A stretch of 64,000 nt of DNA from JALORV01 sp963766365 (lineage in GTDB: Bacteria > Pseudomonadota > Gammaproteobacteria > Burkholderiales > Burkholderiaceae_F). The stretch lies in assembly GCA_963766365.1 (NCBI GenBank), contig CAVXZK010000013.1, forward strand, positions 253,516 to 317,515. Reading direction: 5' to 3'. Positions 9,889 through 19,274 of the stretch are shown here, in pieces. Position numbers and translations under genes: made by a program. The notes under the pieces are model-generated. The model did not search any database. It was not told where the DNA came from and saw only the letters and a list, made by a program, of their open reading frames with translations. Positions within the stretch are counted from its first letter, which is position 1; each line of letters starts with the position of its first letter.

Positions 9889-11390
9889 GCGAGACGCTCA
9901 ACGCGCTGCTGACGGGATTCGGCGTCGCGCTGACCCCGATCAACCTGCTGTGGGGCTTCGTCGGTGTGACGCTCGGCACAGCGGTTGGCGTGCTGCCCGG
10001 CGTCGGGCCCGCGCTGACGGTCGCGATGCTGCTGCCGCTCACGGTGAAGCTCGATCCGACCGGTGCGTTGATCATGTTCGCCGGCATCTATTACGGGGCG
10101 ATGTACGGCGGATCGACCACGACGATCCTGCTCAATACGCCGGGCGAGTCGGCGTCGATCGCCACCGCGCTCGAGGGCAACAAGATGGCCAAGCGCGGCC
10201 GTGCCGGGCCGGCTCTGGCGACCGCAGCGATCGGGTCGTTTGTCGCCGGCACGCTCGCCACGCTCCTGTTGACGCTGCTGGCTCCGATCATCGTCGAGTT
10301 CGCGCTGAAGTTCGGGCCGACCGAGTACTTCGCGCTGATGGTGTTTGCATTTGTGACGGTCGCCGCCGTGCTCGGGGCCTCCACCGTGCGTGGCCTGACG
10401 ATGCTCTTCCTCGGGCTCCTGCTTGGCCTCGTCGGCATCGACGAGCAGACCGGGCAGATGCGCTTCGCCTTCGGCGTGCCGGAGCTGCTCGACGGCATTG
10501 ATGTCGTCGTGCTCGCCGTGGGCCTTTTCGCCGTCGGCGAGGCCCTGTACGTCGCTGCGTATCAGAGCCGGATCCGCGAGGAAGTGACGCCGGTGTCCGG
10601 TTCGTTGATGATGAGCCGCGAGGACTGGCGACGCTCGTGGCCAGCGTGGCTGCGTGCGACCGGCATCGGCTTTCCGTTCGGCACGATTCCGGCGGGCGGC
10701 GCCGAGATCCCGACTTTCCTGTCCTATGCGCTCGAGAAGAAGCTGTCTAAGCATCCCGAGGAGTTCGGCAAGGGCGCGATCGAAGGTGTCGCGGGTCCCG
10801 AGGCCGCGAACAACGCGTCGTCGGCGGGCGTGCTGGTGCCGCTGCTGACGCTCGGCATTCCGACCTCGGCGACCGCGGCGATCCTGCTGGCGGCGTTCCA
10901 GAACTACGGCATCCAGCCGGGCCCGCTGCTGTTCCAGACGCAGGGTGCCCTGGTGTGGGGGCTGATCGCCAGCCTGTACGTCGGCAACGTGCTGCTGCTG
11001 GTGCTCAACCTTCCGCTGATCGGGCTCTGGGTGCAGGTGCTGAAGATCCCGCGGCCGTTGCTGTACGCCGGCATCCTGGTCTTTGCCACGCTCGGCGCCT
11101 ACAGCCTGCACCAGTCGGTGGTTGACCTTGTCACCCTGTATGTCTTTGGCCTCCTGGGCTTCATGATGCGGCGCTGGGGATTCCCGGTCGCGCCCGCAGT
11201 CATCGGCCTGATCCTGGGCCCCCTGGCCGAGTCGCAGTTCCGGCGCGCGCTGGCGATCAGCCAGGGCGATCCGTCCGTGTTCTTCACGCATCCGATCTCC
11301 GCGACGCTGCTGGCGATCACCGCCGCGCTGGTGCTGGTGCCGTGGCTGGTTCGCGTCGTGCGTGAGTGGCGGGCACGCGCTGCAGCGTGA
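9885..11390 (+). CDS. tctA: Tripartite tricarboxylate transporter large permease TctA
   Basis: The 12-helix transport subunit, 501 residues. It shows the family signature near the N-terminus: [16 protein letters not shown] (about residues 26-41) and [19 protein letters not shown] (about 69-87). The repeat of this signature in the second half ([22 protein letters not shown] and [16 protein letters not shown]) is also intact. It overlaps tctB by ATGA and overlaps the following AbrB gene at its stop codon. The complete set of motifs suggests an active sodium- or proton-coupled carboxylate importer. Confidence 0.95.
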   Translation: MSETLNALLTGFGVALTPINLLWGFVGVTLGTAVGVLPGVGPALTVAMLLPLTVKLDPTGALIMFAGIYYGAMYGGSTTTILLNTPGESASIATALEGNKMAKRGRAGPALATAAIGSFVAGTLATLLLTLLAPIIVEFALKFGPTEYFALMVFAFVTVAAVLGASTVRGLTMLFLGLLLGLVGIDEQTGQMRFAFGVPELLDGIDVVVLAVGLFAVGEALYVAAYQSRIREEVTPVSGSLMMSREDWRRSWPAWLRATGIGFPFGTIPAGGAEIPTFLSYALEKKLSKHPEEFGKGAIEGVAGPEAANNASSAGVLVPLLTLGIPTSATAAILLAAFQNYGIQPGPLLFQTQGALVWGLIASLYVGNVLLLVLNLPLIGLWVQVLKIPRPLLYAGILVFATLGAYSLHQSVVDLVTLYVFGLLGFMMRRWGFPVAPAVIGLILGPLAESQFRRALAISQGDPSVFFTHPISATLLAITAALVLVPWLVRVVREWRARAAA

Positions 11391-12484
11391 GCTCCTTGCA
11401 CAAGGACGCCGCGGGCGATAAGCACACGAGCTCTGCTGCTGCAGCCCTGCGGATCCTCGCCACGCTGGTCATCGCGACGCTGGGCGCGCTGGCCTGCGCG
11501 GCGCTGAGCACGCCGCTGCCCTGGCTGATCGGGCCGCTGGTCGCCGTCGCGCTGGTCAGCATGGCCCACGGCGGACTTGTGGCGCCGCCGGGCGCCCGTC
11601 AGGTGGGTCAGTGGGCGATCGGAGTCGCGCTGGGGCTGTACTTCTCGCCGGCTGTCGTGCGCGAAGTCGTGCGCCTCGCACCCTGGCTGATTGCCGCGGT
11701 GCTGTTCGCAATGGTCCTTGGCGCCTTCGGGGCCTGGCTGCTGCTGCGGTCGACCGACTCCGATTCGCCGACGGCATTCTTCGCGATGGCCATCGGCGGC
11801 GCCAGCGAGATGGCGATGCAGGCACAGCGCCACGCCGGTAAGGTCGATCGCGTCGCCGCGGCGCACAGCCTGCGCATCATGCTGGTGGTGCTGATCGTCC
11901 CGTTGAGCTTCGATGCTCTTGGGGTCCACGGGGCCGATCCGTATACGCCACTGGCTCTGGCGTTTGACCCGCTCGGTTTCGTGGTCCTGACTGCGGTCAC
12001 GTTCGGCGCGGCCGCCGCGATGCAGCGCCTGGGATCGCCCAACAGCTGGATGATCGGACCGCTGCTCGCCGCGGCCACGATCACGGCGACCGGCCACACT
12101 TTCTCGTCACTGCCGACCGCGGTCATTAATGGCGGGCAACTCCTGATAGGCATCACGCTCGGCACGCATTTCACGCGTGAGTTCTTCCGTGCCGCGCCTC
12201 GCTTCCTGACCACGGTGGCCTGGATTACCGGCGTGTACCTGCTGTGCGGTCTTGGATTCGGCCTGTTGCTGGCGTGGGGCGCGGAGCTGCCGTGGCCCAC
12301 CGCCGTGATTGCGACGACACCGGGAGGCATTGGCGAAATGGCGCTCACGGCCAAGGCACTGCAGTTAGGAGTCCCTATCGTCACGGCGTTTCACGCCATT
12401 CGCATGGCGGCGGTGGTCCTCACCGCGGGCGCCGCCTTCGCGCTCTGGCGTCGTGTCATTACCGGAGCACGCGATGGCAATTGA
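11387..12484 (+). CDS. AbrB-family membrane protein (duplicated AbrB domain, PF05145 type)
   Basis: Polytopic membrane protein of 365 residues with two homologous halves, each containing the Gly-rich PWLIGPLxA-type motif ([15 protein letters not shown] near the N-terminus, [14 protein letters not shown] in the second half) and an [16 protein letters not shown] segment. This is the AbrB duplication family, once labelled ammonia monooxygenase-like; its substrate is unknown. It often sits beside TTT transporters, as here. I chose GTG 11387, whose last two bases begin the tctA stop, instead of the earlier in-frame GTG at 11366. Coupling to tctA suggests a linked transport role, which is inference. 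Confidence 0.85.
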   Translation: MSSLHKDAAGDKHTSSAAAALRILATLVIATLGALACAALSTPLPWLIGPLVAVALVSMAHGGLVAPPGARQVGQWAIGVALGLYFSPAVVREVVRLAPWLIAAVLFAMVLGAFGAWLLLRSTDSDSPTAFFAMAIGGASEMAMQAQRHAGKVDRVAAAHSLRIMLVVLIVPLSFDALGVHGADPYTPLALAFDPLGFVVLTAVTFGAAAAMQRLGSPNSWMIGPLLAAATITATGHTFSSLPTAVINGGQLLIGITLGTHFTREFFRAAPRFLTTVAWITGVYLLCGLGFGLLLAWGAELPWPTAVIATTPGGIGEMALTAKALQLGVPIVTAFHAIRMAAVVLTAGAAFALWRRVITGARDGN

Positions 12485-13025
12485 GCTGCGCCCGCTGACG
12501 CAGTCGACGGCGCCGTCGGCTGCAGATTTCCTTGACGCCGCAAGCGAGTCGGCCGTGGCGTTGGCGCGCTGGATGCCGTGGTACCACGCGGGCTACGGCT
12601 TGCCTGACGTCGAGCGCTGGTTCGATCAGGCTGACCGGATGTGGCGCGACCGCTCCGCGTTTCCGATGCTCATCGTCGATGCGGATTCCGCGCGAGTGCT
12701 GGGCGGCGTTGCGCTGCACGACCTCCTCCTCTACGGGAAGCGCGAGGCGGAGGTCGGTTACTGGGTGCGCCGGACGGCCTGCGGACAGGGGGTCGCTGCC
12801 ACCGCGATACGCGCAATGGCCGCGTTCGGTGTGAACGAACTCGGGCTGATCCGCGTGTCGATGCGTATCCGGCTCGAGAACCGATCGAGCCGCCGTGCTG
12901 CCGAGCGGGCGGGTGCGCGCTTCGAAGGCGTCCTGCGCCATGGACTGTTTGCGAACGACGTGCGCTACGACGCCGCGGTGTATTCACTGCTGCCTGTCGA
13001 TCTCGCCCGACCTTGGGCCCCTTGA
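12474..13025 (+). CDS. GNAT acetyltransferase, RimJ/RimL-like
   Basis: Predicted cytoplasmic N-acetyltransferase of 183 residues. It has the acetyl-CoA-binding motif A in RRTACGQGVAATAIRAM and the RimL-type motif RLENRSSRRAAERAGARFEG near the C-terminus. Substrate could be a protein N-terminus or a small amine; sequence does not decide. The start at ATG 12474 overlaps the end of the AbrB gene by 11 bases; an upstream in-frame start at 12453 would add seven residues. It is the last gene of the tct operon by spacing. Confidence 0.85.
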   Translation: MAIELRPLTQSTAPSAADFLDAASESAVALARWMPWYHAGYGLPDVERWFDQADRMWRDRSAFPMLIVDADSARVLGGVALHDLLLYGKREAEVGYWVRRTACGQGVAATAIRAMAAFGVNELGLIRVSMRIRLENRSSRRAAERAGARFEGVLRHGLFANDVRYDAAVYSLLPVDLARPWAP

Positions 13026-13282
13026 GGCGAGGACCGAGCCCGGCATCTGCCTCACGGTGATCGCGGGTTTTGGCGTCTGGATTTTTCAGAATCGCCGGTG
13101 TAGCGTGAAAATGCAGTCGATTCTCAGCTGTGGATTCGGAATGTGGATTCGAAGCGTGAATTCAAAGCTCAGCGCTAGCGGCTTCCAGGCCATCCCTGTC
13201 GCATAACACCCCTCCCGGCTATCCCAACAGCACCATCGCTTGCGCGTCGCGGGCGCATCCCGTGTTCAACGGAGTGACTTCA

Positions 13283-13492
13283 ATGCCGACCGGCACTGTG
13301 AAATGGTTCAACGAAACAAAGGGTTTTGGCTTCATCAAACCCGATGATGGCGGGGCCGATCTCTTCGCCCATTACAGCGGTATCAAGTCAAAGGGCTTCC
13401 GCACGCTGAAGGAGAACCAGAAGGTCGAGTACCAGGTTCAGCAGGGACAAAAAGGCCCGCAGGCGGTCGAGATCAACGTCCTCGGCGGCTGA
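13283..13492 (+). CDS. Cold-shock / nucleic-acid-binding protein CspA family
   Basis: A 69-residue single OB-fold protein with both RNA-binding motifs, KGFGFIKPD (RNP1-like, about residues 15-23) and DLFAHYSGI (RNP2-like, about 28-36). CspA proteins act as RNA chaperones. ATG 13283 follows GGAG at 13271-13274; an in-frame start at 13262 would add seven residues. The gene has a 257-nt leader region upstream with little coding potential, as is common for csp genes with structured 5' untranslated regions, and its own strong terminator just downstream. Confidence 0.96.
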   Translation: MPTGTVKWFNETKGFGFIKPDDGGADLFAHYSGIKSKGFRTLKENQKVEYQVQQGQKGPQAVEINVLGG

Positions 13493-13515
13493 GGGCCGTT
13501 CGATTTCCTTTTGCG

Positions 13516-13541
13516 GGCCCGCGGAGCGGGCCTCCTTTTTT
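13516..13541 (+). terminator. Rho-independent terminator of the csp gene
   Basis: A 7-bp GC stem, GGCCCGC (13516-13522) with GCGGGCC (13526-13532), and a three-base loop are followed by TCCTTTTTT. It lies 24 bases after the csp stop. Confidence 0.9.
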
Positions 13542-13784
13542 GGGCTATCAGTCTCGTGGCGGCCGGCGCACCACGATGCGGACTGTGCGACGCAGCGAAA
13601 CCGCACCCGGGCCGGCGTGGGTCGTACCCGCCCGCTGCAGTTAAAATCAAAAACTTTCCCGTTGCCGGCATCCCAAGCGGCCATCCGCCGATACGCCGGT
13701 CACTCGCGGTCACGATCCGCGACGTGGTCAGAACAACGAACGGCGCGCCCAGTGGCGACGCGCGGCGAAACAGGAGGCGCATTC

Positions 13785-15629
13785 ATGAGCGCAGTACTTG
13801 CGGGCCAGGCGGTCAATACCCCTGCCTATGTACGAAACCGGAAGTTGATTGCATGGGTGGCCGAGATCGCCCAGCTGACGAAACCTGACCGCGTGGTCTG
13901 GTGCGATGGTTCCCAGGAAGAGGCGGATCGGCTGTTCGCCGAAATGGTCGCGGGGGGGACGCTGAAGAAGCTGAATCCGGCGAAGCGGCCGAACAGCTAC
14001 CTGGCCCTCTCGGACCCCGGCGACGTCGCGCGCGTCGAGGACCGCACTTTCATCTGCAGCGAATCGAAGGACGACGCCGGGCCGACCAACAACTGGATGG
14101 CGCCAGGGGAGATGCGTGCGACGCTGAGCGGCCTGTTCGATGGTTGCATGCGCGGTCGCGCGCTGTACGTGATTCCGTTTTCGATGGGTCCGCTCGGTTC
14201 GCACATCAGCCAGATCGGTGTGGAGCTCACCGACAGCCCGTATGTCGTGGTGAACATGCGCATCATGACGCGCATGGGGCGGGCAGTCGTGGAACTGCTC
14301 GGCACCGATGGCGCTTTTGTCCCCTGCGTGCACTCGGTGGGCAAGCCGCTGGCGCCAGGCGAAAAGGACGTCGCGTGGCCGTGCAGCGGTACCAAGTACA
14401 TCGTGCATTTCCCGGAAACGCGCGAGATCTGGTCGTACGGCTCGGGCTACGGCGGCAACGCGCTGCTCGGCAAGAAGTGCCTGGCACTGCGCATTGCCTC
14501 GACGATGGGGCGCGATGAGGGCTGGCTCGCCGAACACATGCTGATCGTCGCGGTCACGTCGCCAGAGGGCAAGAAATATCACATCGCTGCGGCGTTCCCG
14601 TCGGCCTGTGGAAAGACCAATTTTGCGATGCTGATTCCGCCGCCGGCGTTCGCCGGCTGGAAAGTCACCACGGTGGGCGAGGACATCGCCTGGATCAAGC
14701 CGGGCAAGGACGGCCGCCTGTACGCGATCAATCCGGAATCGGGTTGCTTCGGCGTGGCGCCGGGCACGTCGGAAAAGACCAACCACAACGCGATGGCGAT
14801 GCTGCACGAGAACGTCATATTCACCAACGTCGCGCTGACCGACGATGGCGACGTCTGGTGGGAGGGCATGGGTCCGGCGCCGGCGCACTTGATCGACTGG
14901 CAAGGCAAGGACTGGACGCCCGAGGACGGCAAGGCCGGACGCAAGGCGGCGCACCCGAATGCGCGCTTTACGGTCGCCGCGCAGCAGTGCCCGTCGATCG
15001 ACAAGGATTGGGAGGACCCCAACGGCGTGGCAATCGACGCTTTCCTGTTCGGCGGGCGACGCTCGACCACGGTGCCGCTGGTGACCGAGGCGCGGACCTG
15101 GGTCGAAGGCGTGTACATGGCGGCGACCATGGGCTCAGAGACCACGGCCGCACAGCAGGGCGCCCAAGGCGTTCTTCGCCGCGACCCCTTCGCGATGTTG
15201 CCCTTCTGCGGCTACAACATGGGCGATCACTTTGGCCACTGGATCACGCTCGGTCACGCACTGCAGGACGCCGGTGCGACGCTGCCGAAGATCTTCACGG
15301 TCAACTGGTTCCGTACCGATGCCGAGGGCAAGTTCGTATGGCCCGGCTTTGGCGAGAACATGCGCGTGCTGCAGTGGATCGTCGACCGCGTCGAGGGGCG
15401 CGCGGGGGGCGCCGAACACGTGTTCGGCGTTACTCCGAGGTACGACGACCTCAAGTGGAACGGCCTGGAGTTCACGCGCGATCGCTACGAGCAGATCACG
15501 GCGGTCGACGCTGGCGATTTGCGCAAGGAACTGGCGTCGCATGCGGAGCTGTTCAGCAAGCTGCATCCGCACTTGCCGGCTGAACTCGAACAGACGCGCG
15601 CTTCCTTCGAGCGGCGACTCGCCTCCTAA
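13785..15629 (+). CDS. pckG: Phosphoenolpyruvate carboxykinase (GTP)
   Basis: Catalyses the GTP-dependent conversion of oxaloacetate to phosphoenolpyruvate, the entry step of gluconeogenesis, in the cytoplasm. The 614-residue length and motifs are those of the GTP class: substrate region [12 protein letters not shown], kinase-1a P-loop with active-site cysteine [10 protein letters not shown] at about residues 270-279, [12 protein letters not shown], and the guanine-binding region ending [22 protein letters not shown] 13785 is preceded by AGGAGG at 13772-13777; the frame is open to 13617 but that extension is not conserved. It has its own transcription unit, since a terminator lies upstream. 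Together with the TctCBA importer it suggests growth on organic acids. Confidence 0.97.
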   Translation: MSAVLAGQAVNTPAYVRNRKLIAWVAEIAQLTKPDRVVWCDGSQEEADRLFAEMVAGGTLKKLNPAKRPNSYLALSDPGDVARVEDRTFICSESKDDAGPTNNWMAPGEMRATLSGLFDGCMRGRALYVIPFSMGPLGSHISQIGVELTDSPYVVVNMRIMTRMGRAVVELLGTDGAFVPCVHSVGKPLAPGEKDVAWPCSGTKYIVHFPETREIWSYGSGYGGNALLGKKCLALRIASTMGRDEGWLAEHMLIVAVTSPEGKKYHIAAAFPSACGKTNFAMLIPPPAFAGWKVTTVGEDIAWIKPGKDGRLYAINPESGCFGVAPGTSEKTNHNAMAMLHENVIFTNVALTDDGDVWWEGMGPAPAHLIDWQGKDWTPEDGKAGRKAAHPNARFTVAAQQCPSIDKDWEDPNGVAIDAFLFGGRRSTTVPLVTEARTWVEGVYMAATMGSETTAAQQGAQGVLRRDPFAMLPFCGYNMGDHFGHWITLGHALQDAGATLPKIFTVNWFRTDAEGKFVWPGFGENMRVLQWIVDRVEGRAGGAEHVFGVTPRYDDLKWNGLEFTRDRYEQITAVDAGDLRKELASHAELFSKLHPHLPAELEQTRASFERRLAS

Positions 15630-15770
15630 GAGAGAAGGGCGCGCAGTGCCCGATGACGGGCCGCTGCGGCGGCCCGATTGCTTATCGTCTCCCGCAATTG
15701 CATCGCCCGGGGCGAGCCGACATACTGCCTGTCCGCCCACTCTCCGACCGCGACGTTAAAGGAGCCTGGC

Positions 15771-16910
15771 ATGGGCCTGATCTACTACATCACGCAGGTT
15801 CAGTTCGACTTCGGCGCACTGCGGCTCGCGCGCGCGGAGTGCGAGCGCAGCAACATCTCCCGGCCGCTGATCTGCACCGACCGCGGCGTTGTCGCCGCCG
15901 GCCTGCTCGATCGTCTCCGCGATGCGCTGGGAGACCTGCCGGTTGCGGTGTACGACGGCACGCCATCAAACCCGACCGAGACTGCCGTGATGGACGCCGT
16001 GCAGGCTTACCGTGAACACGAAGCGGATGGCCTGATCGCCCTGGGTGGCGGCAGTGCGATCGATCTGGCGAAGGGCGTGGCCATCATGGCGACGCACGCG
16101 GGTTTGCTCGCTGACTATGCGACCATTCTCGGCGGCAGCCCGAGAATCACCGCGAACGTCGCGCCCTTGATAGCGATTCCGACGACGGCCGGCACGGGCA
16201 GCGAAGTGGCGCGCGGCGCGATCATCATCCTCGATGATGGCCGCAAGCTCGGCTTCCATTCCTGGCACTTGGTGCCAAAGACTGCGATTTGCGATCCCGA
16301 GCTGACCTACGGCCTGCCGCCCCGGCTGACGGCGGCGACAGGGATGGACGCGATTGCGCACTGCGTCGAAACCTTCCTGTCTAAGGCCGTGAACCCGCCG
16401 GCAGATGCGATCGCGTTCGATGGCCTGGCTCGCGGTCTCAAGCACATCGAGAAGGCGACGCGCGAGCCGCGCGACCCGGCGGCGCGCTGGAACATGATGA
16501 GTGCGTCGATGCAGGGCGCGATGGCGTTCCAGAAAGGTCTGGGTGCTGTGCACTCGCTGTCGCACGCGCTCGGCGCGCTCAAGCTCGGAGCCGAAAGACT
16601 CGGTCCCCACCATGGCACCCTCAATGCGGTGCTGCTGCCCGAAGTCGTGAAGTTCAATGAAAAGACGGTGCCCGAGCGTGTGCATGCGATTGCGAGCGTG
16701 TTCGGTGTCGACAGCGGCGATGAACTGGCGCTCGCCATCCGTTCCCTGAACCGTCGGCTCGAGCTGCCTTCCGGGCTGGGCGAGATGGGTGTCACTCCCG
16801 ATCTGTACGACGACATTGCGACGGCGGCGTTGAAGGACCACTGCCACGCTACTAATCCGCGCGTCGCCACACATGCAGATTACGTTGCTATGCTCGCCGC
16901 CTCCGCATGA
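15771..16910 (+). CDS. Iron-containing alcohol dehydrogenase
   Basis: NAD(P)-dependent oxidoreductase of the group III, iron-type family, 379 residues. It has the dinucleotide-binding motif GGGSAIDLAKG at about residues 92-102, PTTAGTGSEVARGAII at about 140-155, and the metal-binding region GMDAIAHCVETF near 190, with a further ligand histidine in VHSLSHALG near 260. The substrate is unknown. AAGGAG at 15759-15764 supports ATG 15771; the frame is open upstream to 15678. The stop overlaps the ATG of an ABC-ATPase relic (ATGA), so the gene was once followed by a translationally coupled partner that has since been lost. Confidence 0.9.
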   Translation: MGLIYYITQVQFDFGALRLARAECERSNISRPLICTDRGVVAAGLLDRLRDALGDLPVAVYDGTPSNPTETAVMDAVQAYREHEADGLIALGGGSAIDLAKGVAIMATHAGLLADYATILGGSPRITANVAPLIAIPTTAGTGSEVARGAIIILDDGRKLGFHSWHLVPKTAICDPELTYGLPPRLTAATGMDAIAHCVETFLSKAVNPPADAIAFDGLARGLKHIEKATREPRDPAARWNMMSASMQGAMAFQKGLGAVHSLSHALGALKLGAERLGPHHGTLNAVLLPEVVKFNEKTVPERVHAIASVFGVDSGDELALAIRSLNRRLELPSGLGEMGVTPDLYDDIATAALKDHCHATNPRVATHADYVAMLAASA

Positions 16911-16990
16911 GTACCCCAGCCGAAGTCATTCTCGAAACGCGCGGCCTGACCAAGGAGTCAAGGGCTTTGTCGCGGTCGGTGTGATGGCAT
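16907..16990 (+). pseudogene. 5' relic of a LivG-like ABC transporter ATPase
   Basis: The ATG at 16907 overlaps the stop of the upstream dehydrogenase and opens a frame beginning MSTPAEVILETRGLTKE, the typical N-terminus of branched-chain amino-acid ABC ATPases (LivG). A one-base loss after GAG (about 16957-16959) shifts the frame, which then stops at 16984. Restoring one base would give EFKGFVAV, exactly the family sequence, but similarity ends within about ten more residues and no Walker A follows. The rest of the gene has been deleted. The remaining gap to 17226 holds only a possible -10 element (TACAAT, 17171-17176) for the next gene. Confidence 0.7.
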
Positions 16991-17226
16991 CTCGGCGCGG
17001 CATCGTGGGTGAACTGGGCGCCTGGTGGGCGCATCGTCAGACGGCGCGAACCTCGGCGGCGGCCTGACGGGCGAGGTCGCCGCCCCAGTGGCGGGACCGC
17101 TACGTTGCTGAACGGGGTTAGTCCCTCTTATCGACCGAACACGGACGTGTGTTTTCCAGCACATCGTCGATACAATCGATCGACCTGTGACGACGTGTCC
17201 GTGACGCGGACCCCGCACGACCCCTC

Positions 17227-19146
17227 ATGGCGCTGAACGTTTCGATGGTCTACCAGCGCACCGATTCCGGTGTGCGCGAGGTCTATGAGAAATCGCACCA
17301 GTTCACGCAGAGTGAACGGCTGATTCTCATTCTGCTCGACGGCCGCTTGAACCTCGCGGGCCTGAAGACCCGCCTTCCCAGCCTCAACGACGAGCGCATC
17401 GAACGCGCGCTGCGCAAGTTGCAGGATGCCGGGCTGGTCGAACCGATGGGCTCGGGCGACCCGTCACGCGGCAACGGGAACGCGGCACGTGGCCTGTCGC
17501 CCGATGCGGTCGCGCAGTTCCTCGAGCAGAGCGATCTCGACCCAGTGACAATCTTCGGCGACTCGGATGAAGCGGTCGCCAGTGAACTGGTCCGGGCACG
17601 CGTGGAGCAGGCCGCGGCGCAGCTCGCCCGGGAAGTCGCAGCGGCACCGTCTCGTGCCAATCCGGCACAACGACGGGCCGCCTCGCAGTTCGAGGACTCC
17701 TTGGTAAGTGTGCGCTCACCTCCGCCGCCAGCGCCGCCGCCGGCGCCGGTGGACAAGACGACGCGTTCGCCGGATTGGGAGGCCGCTACCCACTTTGCGA
17801 TCACGACGGTCAATGTCCCGGACCGCCTTGACCTGCAGGAGGAGCGCGACCGCGCCGAGACGGAGGAAATCGTCGACGAGCAACGCCGCCAGACCCTGCG
17901 TACCTGGATGAAGCGGTTGCTGGGTGTGGCTGCCGTCGGTGTACTGATCACGGTGCTGTTCACGACGCTGCAGCCGATGCAACGGGAAGTCAGTGCCCCC
18001 AGGGTGGCCGAGCGGCTGACCGAGGTGTTTCGCCAGCCGGTGGCAGTTGCGGACACCGAGTTCCGCTTTTCGCCTTCACCACGCATGGTGATTCGCGGCA
18101 TTTCGACGGGTGACATCAAGGTGGATGAGGCGTCGCTGCTCATCAACTGGAAGGATCTGTGGAACGCGCTGCGCGGGGGACAGTGGGTCTGGGGCGAAAC
18201 CACGGTCGCGCCAATGACCGTCACGTTGGCGCAGGCGGGCAAGCTCGCCTCGGGGCTTCCGTCAGGGGCCAACGCGCTTTCGCCGAAGATCTCGACGATC
18301 CGATTCGAATCGATCCGCCTGTCGGATACGGAACTGCTCTCCGGCCGCTATGAAGCGACGATCCGGCGCGGTGGAGACGGGCGCTTTGGCCCGCTCGTCG
18401 TGCGCCAGCTCGACGCTGAAGGAACGATGCGCCTTGCGCTGCGCCCGGCCCAGACCAGCGATGGACGCCCGGTCATTGACTTCCGGCTGGACGCTGACCG
18501 CTGGGCGTTGCCGTTCGGGCCCAAGGTGACCTGGAACGAAATCCGCGCCAACGGCCGAATCGACGGCAAGCTGGTCGAAGTCTCCAGCTACTCGCTCGCC
18601 GGGTTTTACGGGGTCGTCACCGGGATGGTGTACGCCGCAAGCGACGTCGAGTGGGTCATCACCGGGCGCACCGGCGCGCAAAACCTCGATATCGAGGCGA
18701 TTGTCGCGCACTTGCGCAGGGCGCCGGCCGGGCAGGATCCCGTGCTGTCGCCGATGCAGGGTACCGCCTCGCTGGACCTGACGATCATCGGCCGAGGCCA
18801 GTCGCTCGATGAGGCGGTCAAGCAGGCGGTACTGGCGGGGCCGTTCCAGGTTCGCTGGGCTGCGCTGAACGGCATCAATCTCGGCCTGGCCGCGACCCAG
18901 GGTGCCACGGCAGCCGGAACCACGCGTTTCACCGAGTTCGACGGCCTGCTTGGCGCCTCATCGGCGGGCATCCGCTTCGAGGAAACGGGCGGCCGCGCAG
19001 GCGCACTGGCGGCCCGCGGTGATTTCACGATCGCCCCCGACCATGCCGTCGCGGGTACCGTCCGCGTGGAGCTGGGCGGCTCGCGCATCCAGACGATGAC
19101 GCTGCGTATCCGCGGCGACGCACTCGCGCCTCGCTTCGGTCCCTAG
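17227..19146 (+). CDS. Membrane-spanning AsmA-like protein with a cytosolic winged-helix-like N-terminus
   Basis: A 639-residue protein I cannot assign to a named family. Residues 15-75 look like a small helical, winged-helix-type module ([13 protein letters not shown], then [17 protein letters not shown]). A low-complexity region follows, with a Pro-rich stretch near 165. One membrane helix lies at about 229-250 ([15 protein letters not shown]). The remaining 390 residues would be periplasmic and resemble AsmA-like proteins: a domain around [13 protein letters not shown], repetitive beta-rich sequence and a C-terminal [17 protein letters not shown] segment. AsmA-like proteins are implicated in lipid transfer or outer-membrane maintenance; a role for this one is inference. 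Its stop overlaps the first parS site. Confidence 0.75.
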   Translation: MALNVSMVYQRTDSGVREVYEKSHQFTQSERLILILLDGRLNLAGLKTRLPSLNDERIERALRKLQDAGLVEPMGSGDPSRGNGNAARGLSPDAVAQFLEQSDLDPVTIFGDSDEAVASELVRARVEQAAAQLAREVAAAPSRANPAQRRAASQFEDSLVSVRSPPPPAPPPAPVDKTTRSPDWEAATHFAITTVNVPDRLDLQEERDRAETEEIVDEQRRQTLRTWMKRLLGVAAVGVLITVLFTTLQPMQREVSAPRVAERLTEVFRQPVAVADTEFRFSPSPRMVIRGISTGDIKVDEASLLINWKDLWNALRGGQWVWGETTVAPMTVTLAQAGKLASGLPSGANALSPKISTIRFESIRLSDTELLSGRYEATIRRGGDGRFGPLVVRQLDAEGTMRLALRPAQTSDGRPVIDFRLDADRWALPFGPKVTWNEIRANGRIDGKLVEVSSYSLAGFYGVVTGMVYAASDVEWVITGRTGAQNLDIEAIVAHLRRAPAGQDPVLSPMQGTASLDLTIIGRGQSLDEAVKQAVLAGPFQVRWAALNGINLGLAATQGATAAGTTRFTEFDGLLGASSAGIRFEETGGRAGALAARGDFTIAPDHAVAGTVRVELGGSRIQTMTLRIRGDALAPRFGP

Positions 19147-19159
19147 TTTCACGTGAAAC
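19146..19159. other. parS partition site 1
   Basis: The perfect 14-bp palindrome GTTTCACGTGAAAC matches the bacterial parS core (GTTNCACGTGNAAC). It begins on the last base of the upstream stop codon, 3.9 kb left of parA. ParB, encoded at 24576, would load here. Confidence 0.88.
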
Positions 19160-19166
19160 GCTGCGG

Positions 19167-19190
19167 CAGTGGTTCCACGTGGAACCACTG
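19167..19190. other. parS partition site 2
   Basis: The core GTTCCACGTGGAAC at 19172-19185 matches the parS consensus, and perfect dyad symmetry extends to 24 bp. It is 26 bp (centre to centre) from site 1, upstream of mnmG. Two close sites beside the par genes are a typical near-origin centromere. Confidence 0.9.
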
Positions 19191-19274
19191 CCCAGCGATC
19201 CGCCCTCCGCAAAAGAACGCCGTCGGGCAGGGCGCCCTCTATACTTTCGCGCTTGTTTTTGCGGTGCGCGAACC

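Noticed and set aside
15411..15428. Perfect 18-bp palindrome GCCGAACACGTGTTCGGC as a third parS site
   Set aside because: Its centre is CACGTG, but the flanks (GAA/TTC directly beside it) do not fit the parS core, and it encodes conserved residues of PckG.
16985..17055. 16-bp sequence shared with the centre of the hairpin element (6982-6997 and 17040-17055)
   Set aside because: GACGGCGCGAACCTCG occurs in both places, but the flanks do not match and no hairpin is present at 17 kb. In GC-rich DNA this may be coincidence.
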